This document shows, in pieces, positions 9,349-17,889 of a DNA stretch of 64,000 nt. The number at the start of each line of letters is the position of its first letter. Within the stretch, counting starts at the first letter, position 1. The stretch comes from CAWIJJ01 sp963836405 (GTDB taxonomy: Bacteria; Acidobacteriota; Terriglobia; Bryobacterales; Bryobacteraceae): contig CAWIJL010000005.1 in assembly GCA_963836405.1 (NCBI GenBank), positions 561,410-625,409 on the forward strand. Direction: 5' to 3'. The notes under the pieces were generated by a model. It saw nothing but the letters and a program-made list of their open reading frames with translations. It was not told the DNA's origin and ran no database searches. Position numbers and translations under genes: made by a program.

Positions 9349-11454
9349 ATGCACAAGCCAGTCAAGTACGTAGAGAAAGCCGTTTCGATCGCCGCCAATG
9401 CGGCTTGGATTGCTTTCGACAAGATCAATCAAGTCAACCGGAATCCCGGATTCAGGCCGGCCTGGTCGGATAAGCCGCTGCTCAAATCCTGGGAAAAGGT
9501 AAAGCCCCCGCTCGGTTGGCCCCGTGAAACGGATTCTCTGTGTCCCCGCTGTGTGCCGGAGATCCGCCAACAGATTCTCGACGGCAAGGCGCCCGTCGAT
9601 ATTCTTTACAACGAGAAGCCCGGCGAGATCAAAGCCAGCATCGTCGAGCGCGACGGCAAGATCCTGATGGTCAAGGACTGCCCCGTGCATGGCCACTTCG
9701 AAGACGTGATGGCCATCGACACTGCGTTTTTCAAGCATCTGGAGGACGTGTTCCCGGGCCGCGACATTCGCGCCCACAACGACTCCACCCTGCACAAGCA
9801 CGGTTCGAGCACGATCACGCATGGCCGCGGTTCGGTCCTCACCATCGACCTGACCAACCGCTGCAACATGATGTGCGACCCCTGTTTCATGGATGCCAAC
9901 CAGGTCGGCTTCGTGCACGAACTGAGCTGGGACGACATTCGCACGATGCTTGACAACGCCGTGACGATCAAGCCCAAGCGGCAGATGTCGGTGCAGTTCT
10001 CGGGCGGCGAGCCGACCCTGTCGCCGTTCTTCCTGGACGCGGTTCGATACGCGCGCGAAGTGGGCTACACCTCGGTCCAGGCGGCCACCAACGGCATCGA
10101 GTTTGCCAAGAGCGCGGAATTCGCGCGCAAGGCCGCCGAAGCGGGCCTGCGCTACGCCTACCTCCAGTTCGACGGCATCGGCAATGCCGCCAATTCGCAT
10201 CGCAAGGTCGGCAACCTGTTCGATGTCAAGCTGAAGGCCATCGAGAACCTGTACGCCAACGGCGTGGACATCATCCCGGTGATCACGATCGTCAACGGCA
10301 TCAACAACGAGCAGGTCGGACGAATCGTTCAGTTCGCGCTCGATAACCCGAAGAAGATTCCGTTCCTCTCCTTCCAGCCGGTTTCCTTCACCGGGCGCGA
10401 TGAAGCCGTCACCGACGACCGGCGCGCCGCCCAGCGGTACACCCTGTCTCACCTGGCGCACGACGTGAAGAACCAGACCGGCCTCGGCGAACCGGCCCGC
10501 GACTGGTTTCCCATCTCCTTCATGTCCACTTTCTCCGACTGGAGCGACCTGGTTCACGGGCCGCAAGCCGACTGGGGCCAACTGAGCTGCGGCTGCCACC
10601 CCAACTGCGGCGTCGGCATGGCCGTGATGGTGGATAAGGAAACACGGGAATCGGCGCCGGTGACCGCCTTCCTCAATGCCGACCGCCTCGCCAGGGACGT
10701 CGCGCGCGTCAACGACGCGGCCCGCGGCAAATGGCTCTCCATCGCCGGCATGACGCTGGCCGCCGCGCGCAATTACGACCCCTTCAAGGCGCCCACCCAC
10801 TTCCGGATGAAGGATCTGCTGCAGAAGTTCGACAAGACGTTCGGCGCCACCGGCAAGAGTTACGGCAAGGTGGGCAAGGACCGCACCATGGACGATATCG
10901 AGAAGCGCCGGCGCGACCGCTGGAACTTCCTGTTTATCGCCGGCATGTGGTTCCAGGACCTCTTCAATTACGATTTCCGCCGCACCGAACAGTGCATTAT
11001 CCCGTATGCGACGCAGGAAGGCGAAATCTCTTTCTGCGCGTACAATACCGGGGTTGGCTGGCGCAACATCATCGAAAAAATGCACATGACCGCCACCCTG
11101 ACCAAGTGGTACGACGAGCACGGCAAGCACGAGATCTTCGCCGGCGGCAAGCACGTGCCGCTTACCAACGTGGATCACTCCCTGGTGCTCCGCCAGGAGA
11201 TCGTGACCACCGAAGAGCAGCACGATCTGGACCGTCTGGGCATCGCCAAGAACGCCCGCGAAGAAAAGATCCGCGCCCGCGATGCCAAACTCAAGGAGCA
11301 GCAGGAAAACGAGCGCATGATGAAGCTCTACCGCCAGCACGTGCTCAAGGAACAGCCCGGTCCGGAACTGGTCAAGATCGCCCCGCTGGCCGCGGCCCCC
11401 GCGCCGAAGCCCGCGACCGAGGAGCGCGAAGAAGTCGGCAGTTTCGGCGACTAG
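9349..11454 (+). CDS. Radical SAM protein with N-terminal Cys-rich domain, Tes/MJ0619-like
   Basis: 701 aa iron-sulfur enzyme. Visible features: a Cys-rich N-terminal element (CPRC at 65-68, CPVH at 111-114), the radical SAM cluster CNMMCDPC at 172-179, the SAM-binding SGGEPT at 218-223, a second Cys/His-rich patch around SCGCHPNCG, and a C-terminal coiled, charged tail (about 600-690) ending in Ala/Pro-rich sequence. This arrangement recalls the MJ0619/Tes class, whose archaeal member joins lipid tails to make tetraether lipids; homologues occur in Acidobacteria that make membrane-spanning or branched tetraether lipids. That function is inference here. The gene stands alone, with GGAGGG upstream at somewhat long spacing. 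Confidence 0.75.
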   Translation: MHKPVKYVEKAVSIAANAAWIAFDKINQVNRNPGFRPAWSDKPLLKSWEKVKPPLGWPRETDSLCPRCVPEIRQQILDGKAPVDILYNEKPGEIKASIVERDGKILMVKDCPVHGHFEDVMAIDTAFFKHLEDVFPGRDIRAHNDSTLHKHGSSTITHGRGSVLTIDLTNRCNMMCDPCFMDANQVGFVHELSWDDIRTMLDNAVTIKPKRQMSVQFSGGEPTLSPFFLDAVRYAREVGYTSVQAATNGIEFAKSAEFARKAAEAGLRYAYLQFDGIGNAANSHRKVGNLFDVKLKAIENLYANGVDIIPVITIVNGINNEQVGRIVQFALDNPKKIPFLSFQPVSFTGRDEAVTDDRRAAQRYTLSHLAHDVKNQTGLGEPARDWFPISFMSTFSDWSDLVHGPQADWGQLSCGCHPNCGVGMAVMVDKETRESAPVTAFLNADRLARDVARVNDAARGKWLSIAGMTLAAARNYDPFKAPTHFRMKDLLQKFDKTFGATGKSYGKVGKDRTMDDIEKRRRDRWNFLFIAGMWFQDLFNYDFRRTEQCIIPYATQEGEISFCAYNTGVGWRNIIEKMHMTATLTKWYDEHGKHEIFAGGKHVPLTNVDHSLVLRQEIVTTEEQHDLDRLGIAKNAREEKIRARDAKLKEQQENERMMKLYRQHVLKEQPGPELVKIAPLAAAPAPKPATEEREEVGSFGD

Positions 11455-11540
11455 CTCTGGCAATTTCTTCTTTGCCGGCGAGTTCCACCTGATGGCACGG
11501 CCATGCAGGCGGACCGCCGGCATTTTCATTTTTGGATAGG

Positions 11541-11581
11541 GAAAAAAGGCGCGGCGCTTCTGGCACGATAGGAGCGCCGCG
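11541..11581 (-). terminator. Rho-independent terminator of the hydrolase/beta-propeller operon
   Basis: A 9-bp GC stem (11550-11558 pairing with 11573-11581, GCGGCGCT/AGCGCCGC core) with a 14-base loop. Read on the minus strand it is followed by a run of six T (11547-11542). It lies about 160 bases past the last minus-strand gene. Confidence 0.65.
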
Positions 11582-11742
11582 GAGAAGGGACTCGCGGCTT
11601 CCTCCTTCATCCGCGAGCCTTGCACGATTGTTAACATGCGGCCACGGATTATTCGAAGCGCAAAGACGCGAAATCAAGCGAAATACGCGGTAAATCTCGA
11701 AGGTTCAGGCTCACCCGGTCCGTTTTCGAGCAGGCTCCGAAG

Positions 11743-12771
11743 TCATCGCCACTCGAAGCGGGCCAGACGCCCTCTCGGCCCCACGGCCCAGCCGGCGCCC
11801 GTCGAATCGAAGGCGGCGGCATTGTAGTTGCCGGAGTCGAAGCGCCGCCAAGTCACGCCGTTATCGGTGGAAACGTCCGAGCCCGAGGTTCCGGCCGCAA
11901 TCCATGCCTTCCGGACGGGCAGCCACACCACCACCGAGCGGAATCCGGCAGGCGGAGCACCGCTCGGGAGCTTCCACGTGCGGCCGCCATCGCTCGAAAC
12001 GGCCACGTTCTCTGCGGCGCTTTCGGGCTTCGCATAGTCTCCGCCCACGGCTACGCCGTTGCGCCCGCCGGAGAAGGCGAGCGAGAAGATGCCGGCACTC
12101 GGCCCGTCGTTGCGGATGGGAGTGGCGGCGACGGTCCAGGTGCGCCCCCGGTCGGTGGAGTGGAAAACGCGCGCCGCTCCCGTGCCACCCGTGGCAAACC
12201 AGGCTTCGCTTCCGCCGCGCACAACGAGGCATGTCCCGCTGGCCGCGAAGGCGCCTTCGTTTTCGAGGGCGGCTGGCGTGGACTGCCGCACCCAGGAGGC
12301 TCCGCCGTCCGCGGTGGTCAGGATTACCGGATGTCCGTCCACCGGATCGCCCATAGCGATTCCGTTGCGCGGATCCCAAAACGCGATCGCATCCAAGAAG
12401 CCTTTCGCGTCGGGATTGGTGAACAGGAGACTCCAGGTGGCGCCGGCATCGGAGGTCTTGTAGATGCGAGACTTGTCGCCCGGGCCGCTGCTCAGCAGGT
12501 AGGCGGTACGGCCGTCAACTGCGTGAACGTCGCGGAAGTCGAGGCCTGCGGCGCCGGGGACGACCGCGGCCTTCCAGGTCTTTCCGCCATCGGCCGAGAC
12601 CACGTACGTGCCGCCGGTGCCGCTTGCCCACACCACGCCGGAGCCGGCGGCGCTCAACCCCCGGAGCGACGCGGTGGTGCCGGAGGGCATCTCGATCCAC
12701 TGCTGCGCCGCGGCCGGAGCCACCAGCACCAGCAACGCTAACGCCTTACTCGTGAAGGAAGTCCACGACAC
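11743..12771 (-). CDS. Secreted Asp-box / YCF48-like beta-propeller protein
   Basis: 342 aa protein with a signal peptide (about 8-23) and a propeller made of repeats with Asp-box turns: SADGGKTWKA, TSDAGATWS, TADGGASWV, STDRGRTWT, SSDGGRTWK and STDNGVTWR. The family includes BNR/sialidase-type and YCF48/Hcf136-like proteins; most are not sialidases. The GTG start at 12771 lies inside the 3' end of the upstream hydrolase gene (26-base overlap), so they form one operon ending at the terminator at 11541-11581. Function unknown; a binding or scaffold role at the cell surface is typical. Confidence 0.75.
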   Translation of the reverse strand: MSWTSFTSKALALLVLVAPAAAQQWIEMPSGTTASLRGLSAAGSGVVWASGTGGTYVVSADGGKTWKAAVVPGAAGLDFRDVHAVDGRTAYLLSSGPGDKSRIYKTSDAGATWSLLFTNPDAKGFLDAIAFWDPRNGIAMGDPVDGHPVILTTADGGASWVRQSTPAALENEGAFAASGTCLVVRGGSEAWFATGGTGAARVFHSTDRGRTWTVAATPIRNDGPSAGIFSLAFSGGRNGVAVGGDYAKPESAAENVAVSSDGGRTWKLPSGAPPAGFRSVVVWLPVRKAWIAAGTSGSDVSTDNGVTWRRFDSGNYNAAAFDSTGAGWAVGPRGRLARFEWR

Positions 12772-14023
12772 TCAGTTCCGCTCCCCCGGCCTTCGCCGGC
12801 CGTGCCCAGATCTTTTCGTCCCGGAGTTCCACCAGAACCCCTTTGGCTTTGGCCGGGTCGAGCGTGACGGTGACCGCATCCCGGGTGGGAATGCCCGCGG
12901 GAATTTCCGGCGCCTCCACACCGTCGATGCGCACCGGGTCGCGGCCTCTCGAGAAGTAGCCCTGCGGACGCGAAAGCTGCAATTGCAGGCCGGCGTCGGT
13001 GGAGGCGCGCAGGGGCGGGAATCGCAGATTCAGGAGCGTGGTCGAGCGGGGCAGCGGCGCCTTGAAATAGGACACGGCGTGGCCATCGCGTTCCAGGAGA
13101 AACTCGTATTCGATGCCGGGCAAGGCGCGTAGAGGTCCCCAGCGGCCGGTTTCGTCGGTGACCGCCTCCAGCGCCGGTTGGGGTTCGCGCTCCGCCGAAT
13201 CGGGCCGCAAGGCGAACACCCTCAGCCGCACGCCTTCCAGGGGACGGTTCGTGGCCGCGCCGCCGCCGTATCCGGTCACCAGCCCCGAAACGATGGGGGC
13301 GGCTTCAGGCGCAGCCGTAAGCCGCTCGGGAGCGTGCCCGGTGACGAAGCGGTACATTTCCGCGAAAGCACGTGCGTCGAAGGCAAGTTCGCGGTGGTCG
13401 AGCCCCGGCAGAACCACGTTTTCAGCGCCGGCCAGTGCCGGACCCTCGTAGCCCACATCGCCCGCGGGCTGGGCGTACTTGTCCAGCTTGTCGCTGCGCA
13501 GGGTCAGAAAGCGCACGCCCGGCACCACCTCCGCTCCGGCGTTGAGCCGGGTGAGGAACGGACCGTGGGCGCTGAACTCGCTCCCGGTTGCGGGCCCCAC
13601 CGCGGCCACGCCGTGATTCGGCGTACCCGCCAGAATCGCCTGCGAAACCACCGCCGTGCCGCCGCCGAATCTGAGGTAGTTGCGAATGGTGAGGCCGCCG
13701 CGGCTGGAGCCGATCAACACAACTTTCTGCGCGCCGGTTTCGAGCAGGGCCCGCGTCACTGCAGCGCTCAATTCCGCTGCCTGATCGGTAGTGGACGAAC
13801 GGAACGGTTCCGGGCGGGAGTCGTCGTTGCGAGCGTTCGGATTGGTGAATCGCACGGCGAACAGGCGGTCGGCCGGGTAGCCGTTTGATTCGAACAGCCA
13901 GATGATTGGGATCCATTTGGCGGCATCGTCTCCGTTGCCGTGAACGAAGACAATGGGCGGAGATTGGGCGGGAGCGAGACGCGCCGCGCCGGCAAGGATG
14001 AGGAGAAGGAGCGTCGTCCGCAT
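12746..14023 (-). CDS. Secreted alpha/beta-hydrolase with C-terminal beta domains
   Basis: 425 aa. Signal peptide (residues 4-19), then an alpha/beta-hydrolase core: oxyanion-hole VFVHGNGDD near 25-33 and nucleophile elbow GSSRGG near 107-112, of the triacylglycerol-lipase/PGAP1-like type. After about residue 245 the chain changes to beta-rich segments (a carboxypeptidase-regulatory-like repeat, TDETGRWGPLRALPG) that may bind substrate or envelope. First gene of the operon with the Asp-box protein. The substrate is unknown; lipase/esterase is the best guess. Confidence 0.75.
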   Translation of the reverse strand: MRTTLLLLILAGAARLAPAQSPPIVFVHGNGDDAAKWIPIIWLFESNGYPADRLFAVRFTNPNARNDDSRPEPFRSSTTDQAAELSAAVTRALLETGAQKVVLIGSSRGGLTIRNYLRFGGGTAVVSQAILAGTPNHGVAAVGPATGSEFSAHGPFLTRLNAGAEVVPGVRFLTLRSDKLDKYAQPAGDVGYEGPALAGAENVVLPGLDHRELAFDARAFAEMYRFVTGHAPERLTAAPEAAPIVSGLVTGYGGGAATNRPLEGVRLRVFALRPDSAEREPQPALEAVTDETGRWGPLRALPGIEYEFLLERDGHAVSYFKAPLPRSTTLLNLRFPPLRASTDAGLQLQLSRPQGYFSRGRDPVRIDGVEAPEIPAGIPTRDAVTVTLDPAKAKGVLVELRDEKIWARPAKAGGAELSVVDFLHE

Positions 14024-14118
14024 GAAAACAATCCTAGCCGAAAGCGCAAGGCATAGGGATTGCCAGCCGAACGAATGGACGCAAGCTCGAGGCGGTGGCT
14101 ACCGTCCGAGCGCGGCCC

Positions 14119-14457
14119 CTACGCGCTGACGCGGTAGGGTTCCGCGGCTGCCGGAAGGATGCGGAACCGGCGCGAGGTCACACGCACCGCCGCTTTAGTC
14201 GCATCGGCGCGGACAACGAAACCCGTCAGCACCAGGTCGATCGGGTTCATGTCGCTGTAACGAGCCGGCCAATCGACAACGAGTTCAACGTGAGCTCCAA
14301 CGGGCAACGCCCGACGGCAGCGGAAACTCAGGCCATTAGTACTCATCTCCTTGGTAGTTCCAGTACCTACCGACGGAGACCCGCCCTTTTGTGAAACCTT
14401 ATAATGCACCGGAAGATGTAGATCGTATCGATGGTTCGAACGCCGCTCAAGGCTCAT
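14119..14457 (-). CDS. PilZ-domain protein
   Basis: 112 aa protein with the c-di-GMP binding signature RRSNHR near the N-terminus and EMSTNGLSF (D/NxSxxG-like) about 40 residues on; the first acidic residue of the second motif is Glu rather than Asp/Asn, so binding should be tested. The start is the ATG at 14457: the sequence AGGAGGTG sits 12 bases before it, and a longer frame from 14484 would use that ribosome site as codons. Stand-alone PilZ proteins usually relay c-di-GMP signals to motility or polysaccharide machinery. Confidence 0.75.
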   Translation of the reverse strand: MSLERRSNHRYDLHLPVHYKVSQKGGSPSVGTGTTKEMSTNGLSFRCRRALPVGAHVELVVDWPARYSDMNPIDLVLTGFVVRADATKAAVRVTSRRFRILPAAAEPYRVSA

Positions 14458-14663
14458 CTTTTGCACTTTCACCTCCTGTCGCACTCTTCTCGACGTGGGG
14501 CAAAGAACTTAGCTATAAGAGAATGCATTCACACAAATGCAATCGGTTTTCCATACGTGAAATCACGGGTAGACGCATGAAAATGCATTCGTCCACCGAT
14601 CGTACTTCGGGGTACTTTTTACGTACGTGGAAGAAAATACGTACTTGTGGAGCGATTACGACC

Positions 14664-14693
14664 TTGCAGGAATAAGTCGAGATGCGATATAGT
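14664..14693 (+). promoter_or_regulatory. Probable sigma-70 promoter of the rhodanese gene
   Basis: TTGCAG at 14664-14669 and TATAGT at 14688-14693 with an 18-base spacer, 23 bases before the gene start; AGGAGGG lies at 14706-14712. The region just upstream is AT-rich compared with the surroundings and carries repeated ATGCATTC and ACGTAC words. Confidence 0.4.
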
Positions 14694-14716
14694 TTACCAC
14701 GACGTAGGAGGGATGC

Positions 14717-15613
14717 ATGAAAGTTCCGCTCAGGGTGGGTTGTCTCGTTTTTGCGCTCCAGCTGCTGTTGTCTGCCGCGCCAGAATGCGGAGGTCATGGC
14801 AACAGTCAAAGCATGGTGGTGACCGGCGACTGGCTTGTTGGCCATCTCAAGGACACACAGGTAATTGTGATCGCCATCGGAGAGCGGGCCGATTACGAGA
14901 AGAACCATATTCCCGGATCGGTCTACCTGGATTACGGCGACGTCCGGGTGAACGGCGCCCTGCAGACGCAATTGCGACCGGCGGCGGAACTGGCGGCCAC
15001 GTTTCAGAAGCTGGGAGTAGACAACGACTCCAGGGTGGTGCTCTACATGTTGAAAGACTGGCTATCGCCGGCGGGGCGGGTTTACCTGACCCTGGATGCC
15101 ATCGGGATGGGGGCCAGGACTTCGATCCTGGACGGCGGAATGCCGGTCTGGATCGCCGAAAAGCATCCGGTGACAACGGAGATGCCGGCCGTTCGCCCCG
15201 GGAAATTCCAACCGTGCGCGCAGACGGACGTGGTGGCGGACCTCGAATTGGTGAAGTCCAATCTGCGGAAACCGGGAGTCGCGATTGTGGACTCGCGGCT
15301 GCCGGAGTTCTATTCGGGCGCCTCGCCGTCAATGGGGAAGCCGGGGCGTATTCCCGGGGCGGTCAATGTGCCGTTCAGCAGTTTGGCGGACGAGAGCGGT
15401 AAGTTCAAGACCGTCGCCCAGTTGCGGGAGCAGTTTCGGGCGGCAGGCGTGAAGCCGGGCGACCGGGTAATTTCCTATTGCCATGTGGGGCAGCAGGCGA
15501 GCTTCGTGTACTTCGTTGCACGCTACCTTGGCTACGACGCGCGCATGTACGACGGCTCCTGGGACGAGTGGAGCAAGCATCCGGAACTTCCCGTTGAAGC
15601 CGCGGCGAAATAG
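14717..15613 (+). CDS. Periplasmic sulfurtransferase with two rhodanese domains
   Basis: 298 aa thiosulfate- or mercaptopyruvate-type sulfurtransferase. A signal peptide (about 4-21) is followed by an N-terminal rhodanese domain lacking the active Cys (about 32-145; it has Leu-Lys-Asp in that region) and a catalytic C-terminal rhodanese domain (about 165-290) with the loop YCHVGQQAS, whose Cys is the persulfide carrier. The domain pair and length match the SseA/TST family. AGGAGGG precedes the ATG. Export suggests a role in periplasmic sulfur handling or cyanide/thiosulfate metabolism. The substrate is not determined. Confidence 0.85.
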   Translation: MKVPLRVGCLVFALQLLLSAAPECGGHGNSQSMVVTGDWLVGHLKDTQVIVIAIGERADYEKNHIPGSVYLDYGDVRVNGALQTQLRPAAELAATFQKLGVDNDSRVVLYMLKDWLSPAGRVYLTLDAIGMGARTSILDGGMPVWIAEKHPVTTEMPAVRPGKFQPCAQTDVVADLELVKSNLRKPGVAIVDSRLPEFYSGASPSMGKPGRIPGAVNVPFSSLADESGKFKTVAQLREQFRAAGVKPGDRVISYCHVGQQASFVYFVARYLGYDARMYDGSWDEWSKHPELPVEAAAK

Positions 15614-15614
15614 G

Positions 15615-16514
15615 TCAGCGGCTCTTGAGGGCTTCCATTTCGTCGAGCGAGCGCGGCCAGTCTTCCCGCAGCAGCCGGGAGAGACCGCGGTCGGCAAGCA
15701 GCCTGCCGCCGGTTTGGCACGCGGGGCAATAGTTGGTTTCGTTGGCGGCGTAGCGGATTCGCTGCACCCTGGTGCCGCAACGGGGACAAGGCTGGCCGAA
15801 GCGGCCGTGCACGGCCATCCCTTCGCGGAACGCGGTCACCTTTTCCGGAAAGCGGCCGCGGGCTTCCGCGCGCAGGCGGTCCGTCCAGCCGGCCAGCGTC
15901 TCGCGGGTGGCGGCGAACAGCCGGTCCACCTCTTCATCGGACAGCTTTTGACTGAGGGCTACGGGAGAAAGCCGGGCGCGGTGCAGGATTTCGTCCGAGT
16001 AGGCGTTGCCGATGCCGCTGAACAGGCGCGGGTCGGTGAGGCTGCGTTTCAAGGTGTGATTTTCCGAGCGGAGGCGTTCGGCGAACTCCGTGGCGCCGGC
16101 ATCGAGCACCTCGAGGCCGGGCGCGCCGAGCGAATACAGTGCCTCGTCGCCCTGCACAACATGCAGGGATGCGCGGTGCTGGGAGCCGGCCTCGGTCAGC
16201 ACCAGCGAGCCCGAATCGAACTCGAAGACTGCCAGAACGTTTTTTGAGGACGCTTTCGCGCCGGCGGGACGCCAGTGCAGGCGACCGGCGATCATCAGGT
16301 GAATCGCGAAAGCGAAGCCGCCTTCGAACACGAAAGCGATGCGCTTGCCGATGCGGCGCACGTCCGCGACGACCCGGCCATTCAGGGACTCGAGCGGAGG
16401 CGCGACCGAGCGCAGGAGAAACGGTCCGCGGATAACCGAGCGGAGAAGGGGCAGGCCCTCCACTCGTTCACGCAGCGCCTCCACATAAACCACGACATCG
16501 GGCAGTTCGGGCAA
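15615..16514 (-). CDS. mutM: Formamidopyrimidine-DNA glycosylase (Fpg/MutM or Nei-like), TTG start
   Basis: Base-excision-repair enzyme of 299 aa. The start is set at the TTG at 16514 because the catalytic N-terminal proline must be residue 2: translation from TTG gives M-P-E-L-P-D, and AGGAAAG lies just upstream. The catalytic Glu3 follows. The helix-two-turn-helix region (FSGIGNAYSDEIL) and the C-terminal zinc finger (CPRCG ... CPACQ, near 245-270) are intact. Starting at any upstream ATG would inactivate the enzyme. Whether it acts as Fpg or Nei is open. Confidence 0.88.
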   Translation of the reverse strand: MPELPDVVVYVEALRERVEGLPLLRSVIRGPFLLRSVAPPLESLNGRVVADVRRIGKRIAFVFEGGFAFAIHLMIAGRLHWRPAGAKASSKNVLAVFEFDSGSLVLTEAGSQHRASLHVVQGDEALYSLGAPGLEVLDAGATEFAERLRSENHTLKRSLTDPRLFSGIGNAYSDEILHRARLSPVALSQKLSDEEVDRLFAATRETLAGWTDRLRAEARGRFPEKVTAFREGMAVHGRFGQPCPRCGTRVQRIRYAANETNYCPACQTGGRLLADRGLSRLLREDWPRSLDEMEALKSR

Positions 16515-16770
16515 GGTACTTTCCTGGACTAATATACCCGGTCGCGGCACTCGCCGCGGGCGCCATAAATGCGAATCCACCCGCAAACAAAAGAACCTTG
16601 TTCCGTTCTCAACCAGAGACAACTCCGGTTTGCGAAGAAATGAACGGTTCGGAGGTATGTGGCTGTTGCCTATTCTCGCGCGGCGCACGTAAGGTGAAAT
16701 TACGCCGTCCTCCCCGGTGCGCAGTTCCGCCACTTCGACCGGCTGTCGCTGAACGTACGGAACGAACGCA

Positions 16771-17889
16771 ATGTCAAAACTGATTCTGATTACAGGTGGA
16801 GCGGGCTTCATCGGCGCTCACGTCGCAAACGAGTTACTAAGGAAGGGTTACCGGGTCCGGGCACTTGATAATTTGTCCCCGCAGGTCCACGGCAACCAAA
16901 GGCAAAGACCCGCATATCTGAACAACGAAGTCGATTTGAGGGTGGGGGATATCCGCGACCCTCGGGCCGTGGCGGAGGCACTTGAAAAAGTAGACGCCGT
17001 GGTGCACCTGGTCGCATTGGTCGGTGTCGGCCAGAGCATGTACGAAATCGCCGAGTACACCTCCGTCAACAACCTGGGGACGGCCGTGCTGTGGCAGGCG
17101 CTGAGCACGCATCCGGTGGAATGCGTACTGGTGGCCTCCAGCATGAGCATCTATGGCGAGGGTCTGTACCGCGATCCTCAAGGGAACGTACAAACCGCGA
17201 GGGACCGCACGCTGGAGCAGTTGCGGCTGGGCGACTGGGAGATTCGCGATGAGCGCGGCAACGCCCTGGTCCCCGTGCCGACGCCCGAAAACAAGTCGCC
17301 GGCACTCGCCTCGGTATACGCGCTCAGCAAGTACGATCAGGAACGTCTCTGCCTGATTCTGGGCCGCGCATACGGCATCCCCTCCGTCGCGCTGCGTTTC
17401 TTCAACACATATGGACCGTACCAGGCCCTCTCAAACCCATACACCGGGGTGCTGAGCAACTTCGCGTCGCGCGTGCTCAACGGCAATTCGCCGCTGATCT
17501 ATGAAGACGGAGAGCAGAAGCGGGACTTTGTCAGCGTGTACGACGTGGCGCGCGCCTGCCGAATGGCTCTCGAGACGCCGGAGGCCAACGGCTGCGCAAT
17601 CAACATTTCCAGCGGCATCCCTCTCAGCGTGAAAGAGGTAGCGGAACGCACGGTGCGTGCGATCGGGCGCTCCGACCTCCAGCCGCAGATCACGGGCAAG
17701 TATCGTGCGGGGGACATCAGAAACTGCTTCGCCGATATCACGTTGGCAAAGCGGGTGCTCGGGTGGGAGCCCAAGGTCACCCTGGAGGAGGGTATTGAAG
17801 ACCTGGCGGGCTGGCTGACCGGCCAGACCGCGGTAGACCGCGGCATGGAGGCAAGGGCCGAACTGGCCGCGCGGGGGCTCATGATATGA
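16771..17889 (+). CDS. NAD-dependent sugar epimerase/dehydratase (extended SDR)
   Basis: 372 aa nucleotide-sugar enzyme, first gene of a long co-directional cluster. The NAD-binding GGAGFIG at 9-15 is followed by the acidic residue of strand 2, the SSMSIYGEG block, the catalytic YALSK motif near 187-191 and a substrate-binding C-terminal half (FFNTYGPYQ, SGIPLSVKEVAE). It resembles UDP-glucose 4-epimerase and dTDP-glucose dehydratase relatives. The ATGA overlap with the next gene means they are co-translated. The sugar is unknown. Confidence 0.85.
   Translation: MSKLILITGGAGFIGAHVANELLRKGYRVRALDNLSPQVHGNQRQRPAYLNNEVDLRVGDIRDPRAVAEALEKVDAVVHLVALVGVGQSMYEIAEYTSVNNLGTAVLWQALSTHPVECVLVASSMSIYGEGLYRDPQGNVQTARDRTLEQLRLGDWEIRDERGNALVPVPTPENKSPALASVYALSKYDQERLCLILGRAYGIPSVALRFFNTYGPYQALSNPYTGVLSNFASRVLNGNSPLIYEDGEQKRDFVSVYDVARACRMALETPEANGCAINISSGIPLSVKEVAERTVRAIGRSDLQPQITGKYRAGDIRNCFADITLAKRVLGWEPKVTLEEGIEDLAGWLTGQTAVDRGMEARAELAARGLMI

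Noticed and set aside
9259..11637. 792-codon open frame on the minus strand opposite the radical SAM gene
   Set aside because: It mirrors the codon pattern of a GC-rich gene; the plus strand has clear cofactor motifs and a ribosome site, and the minus frame has no family features.
14500..14660. Repeated ATGCATTC and ACGTAC words as a CRISPR or regulatory array
   Set aside because: Too few, uneven in spacing and without a repeat-spacer pattern; probably an AT-rich promoter region.
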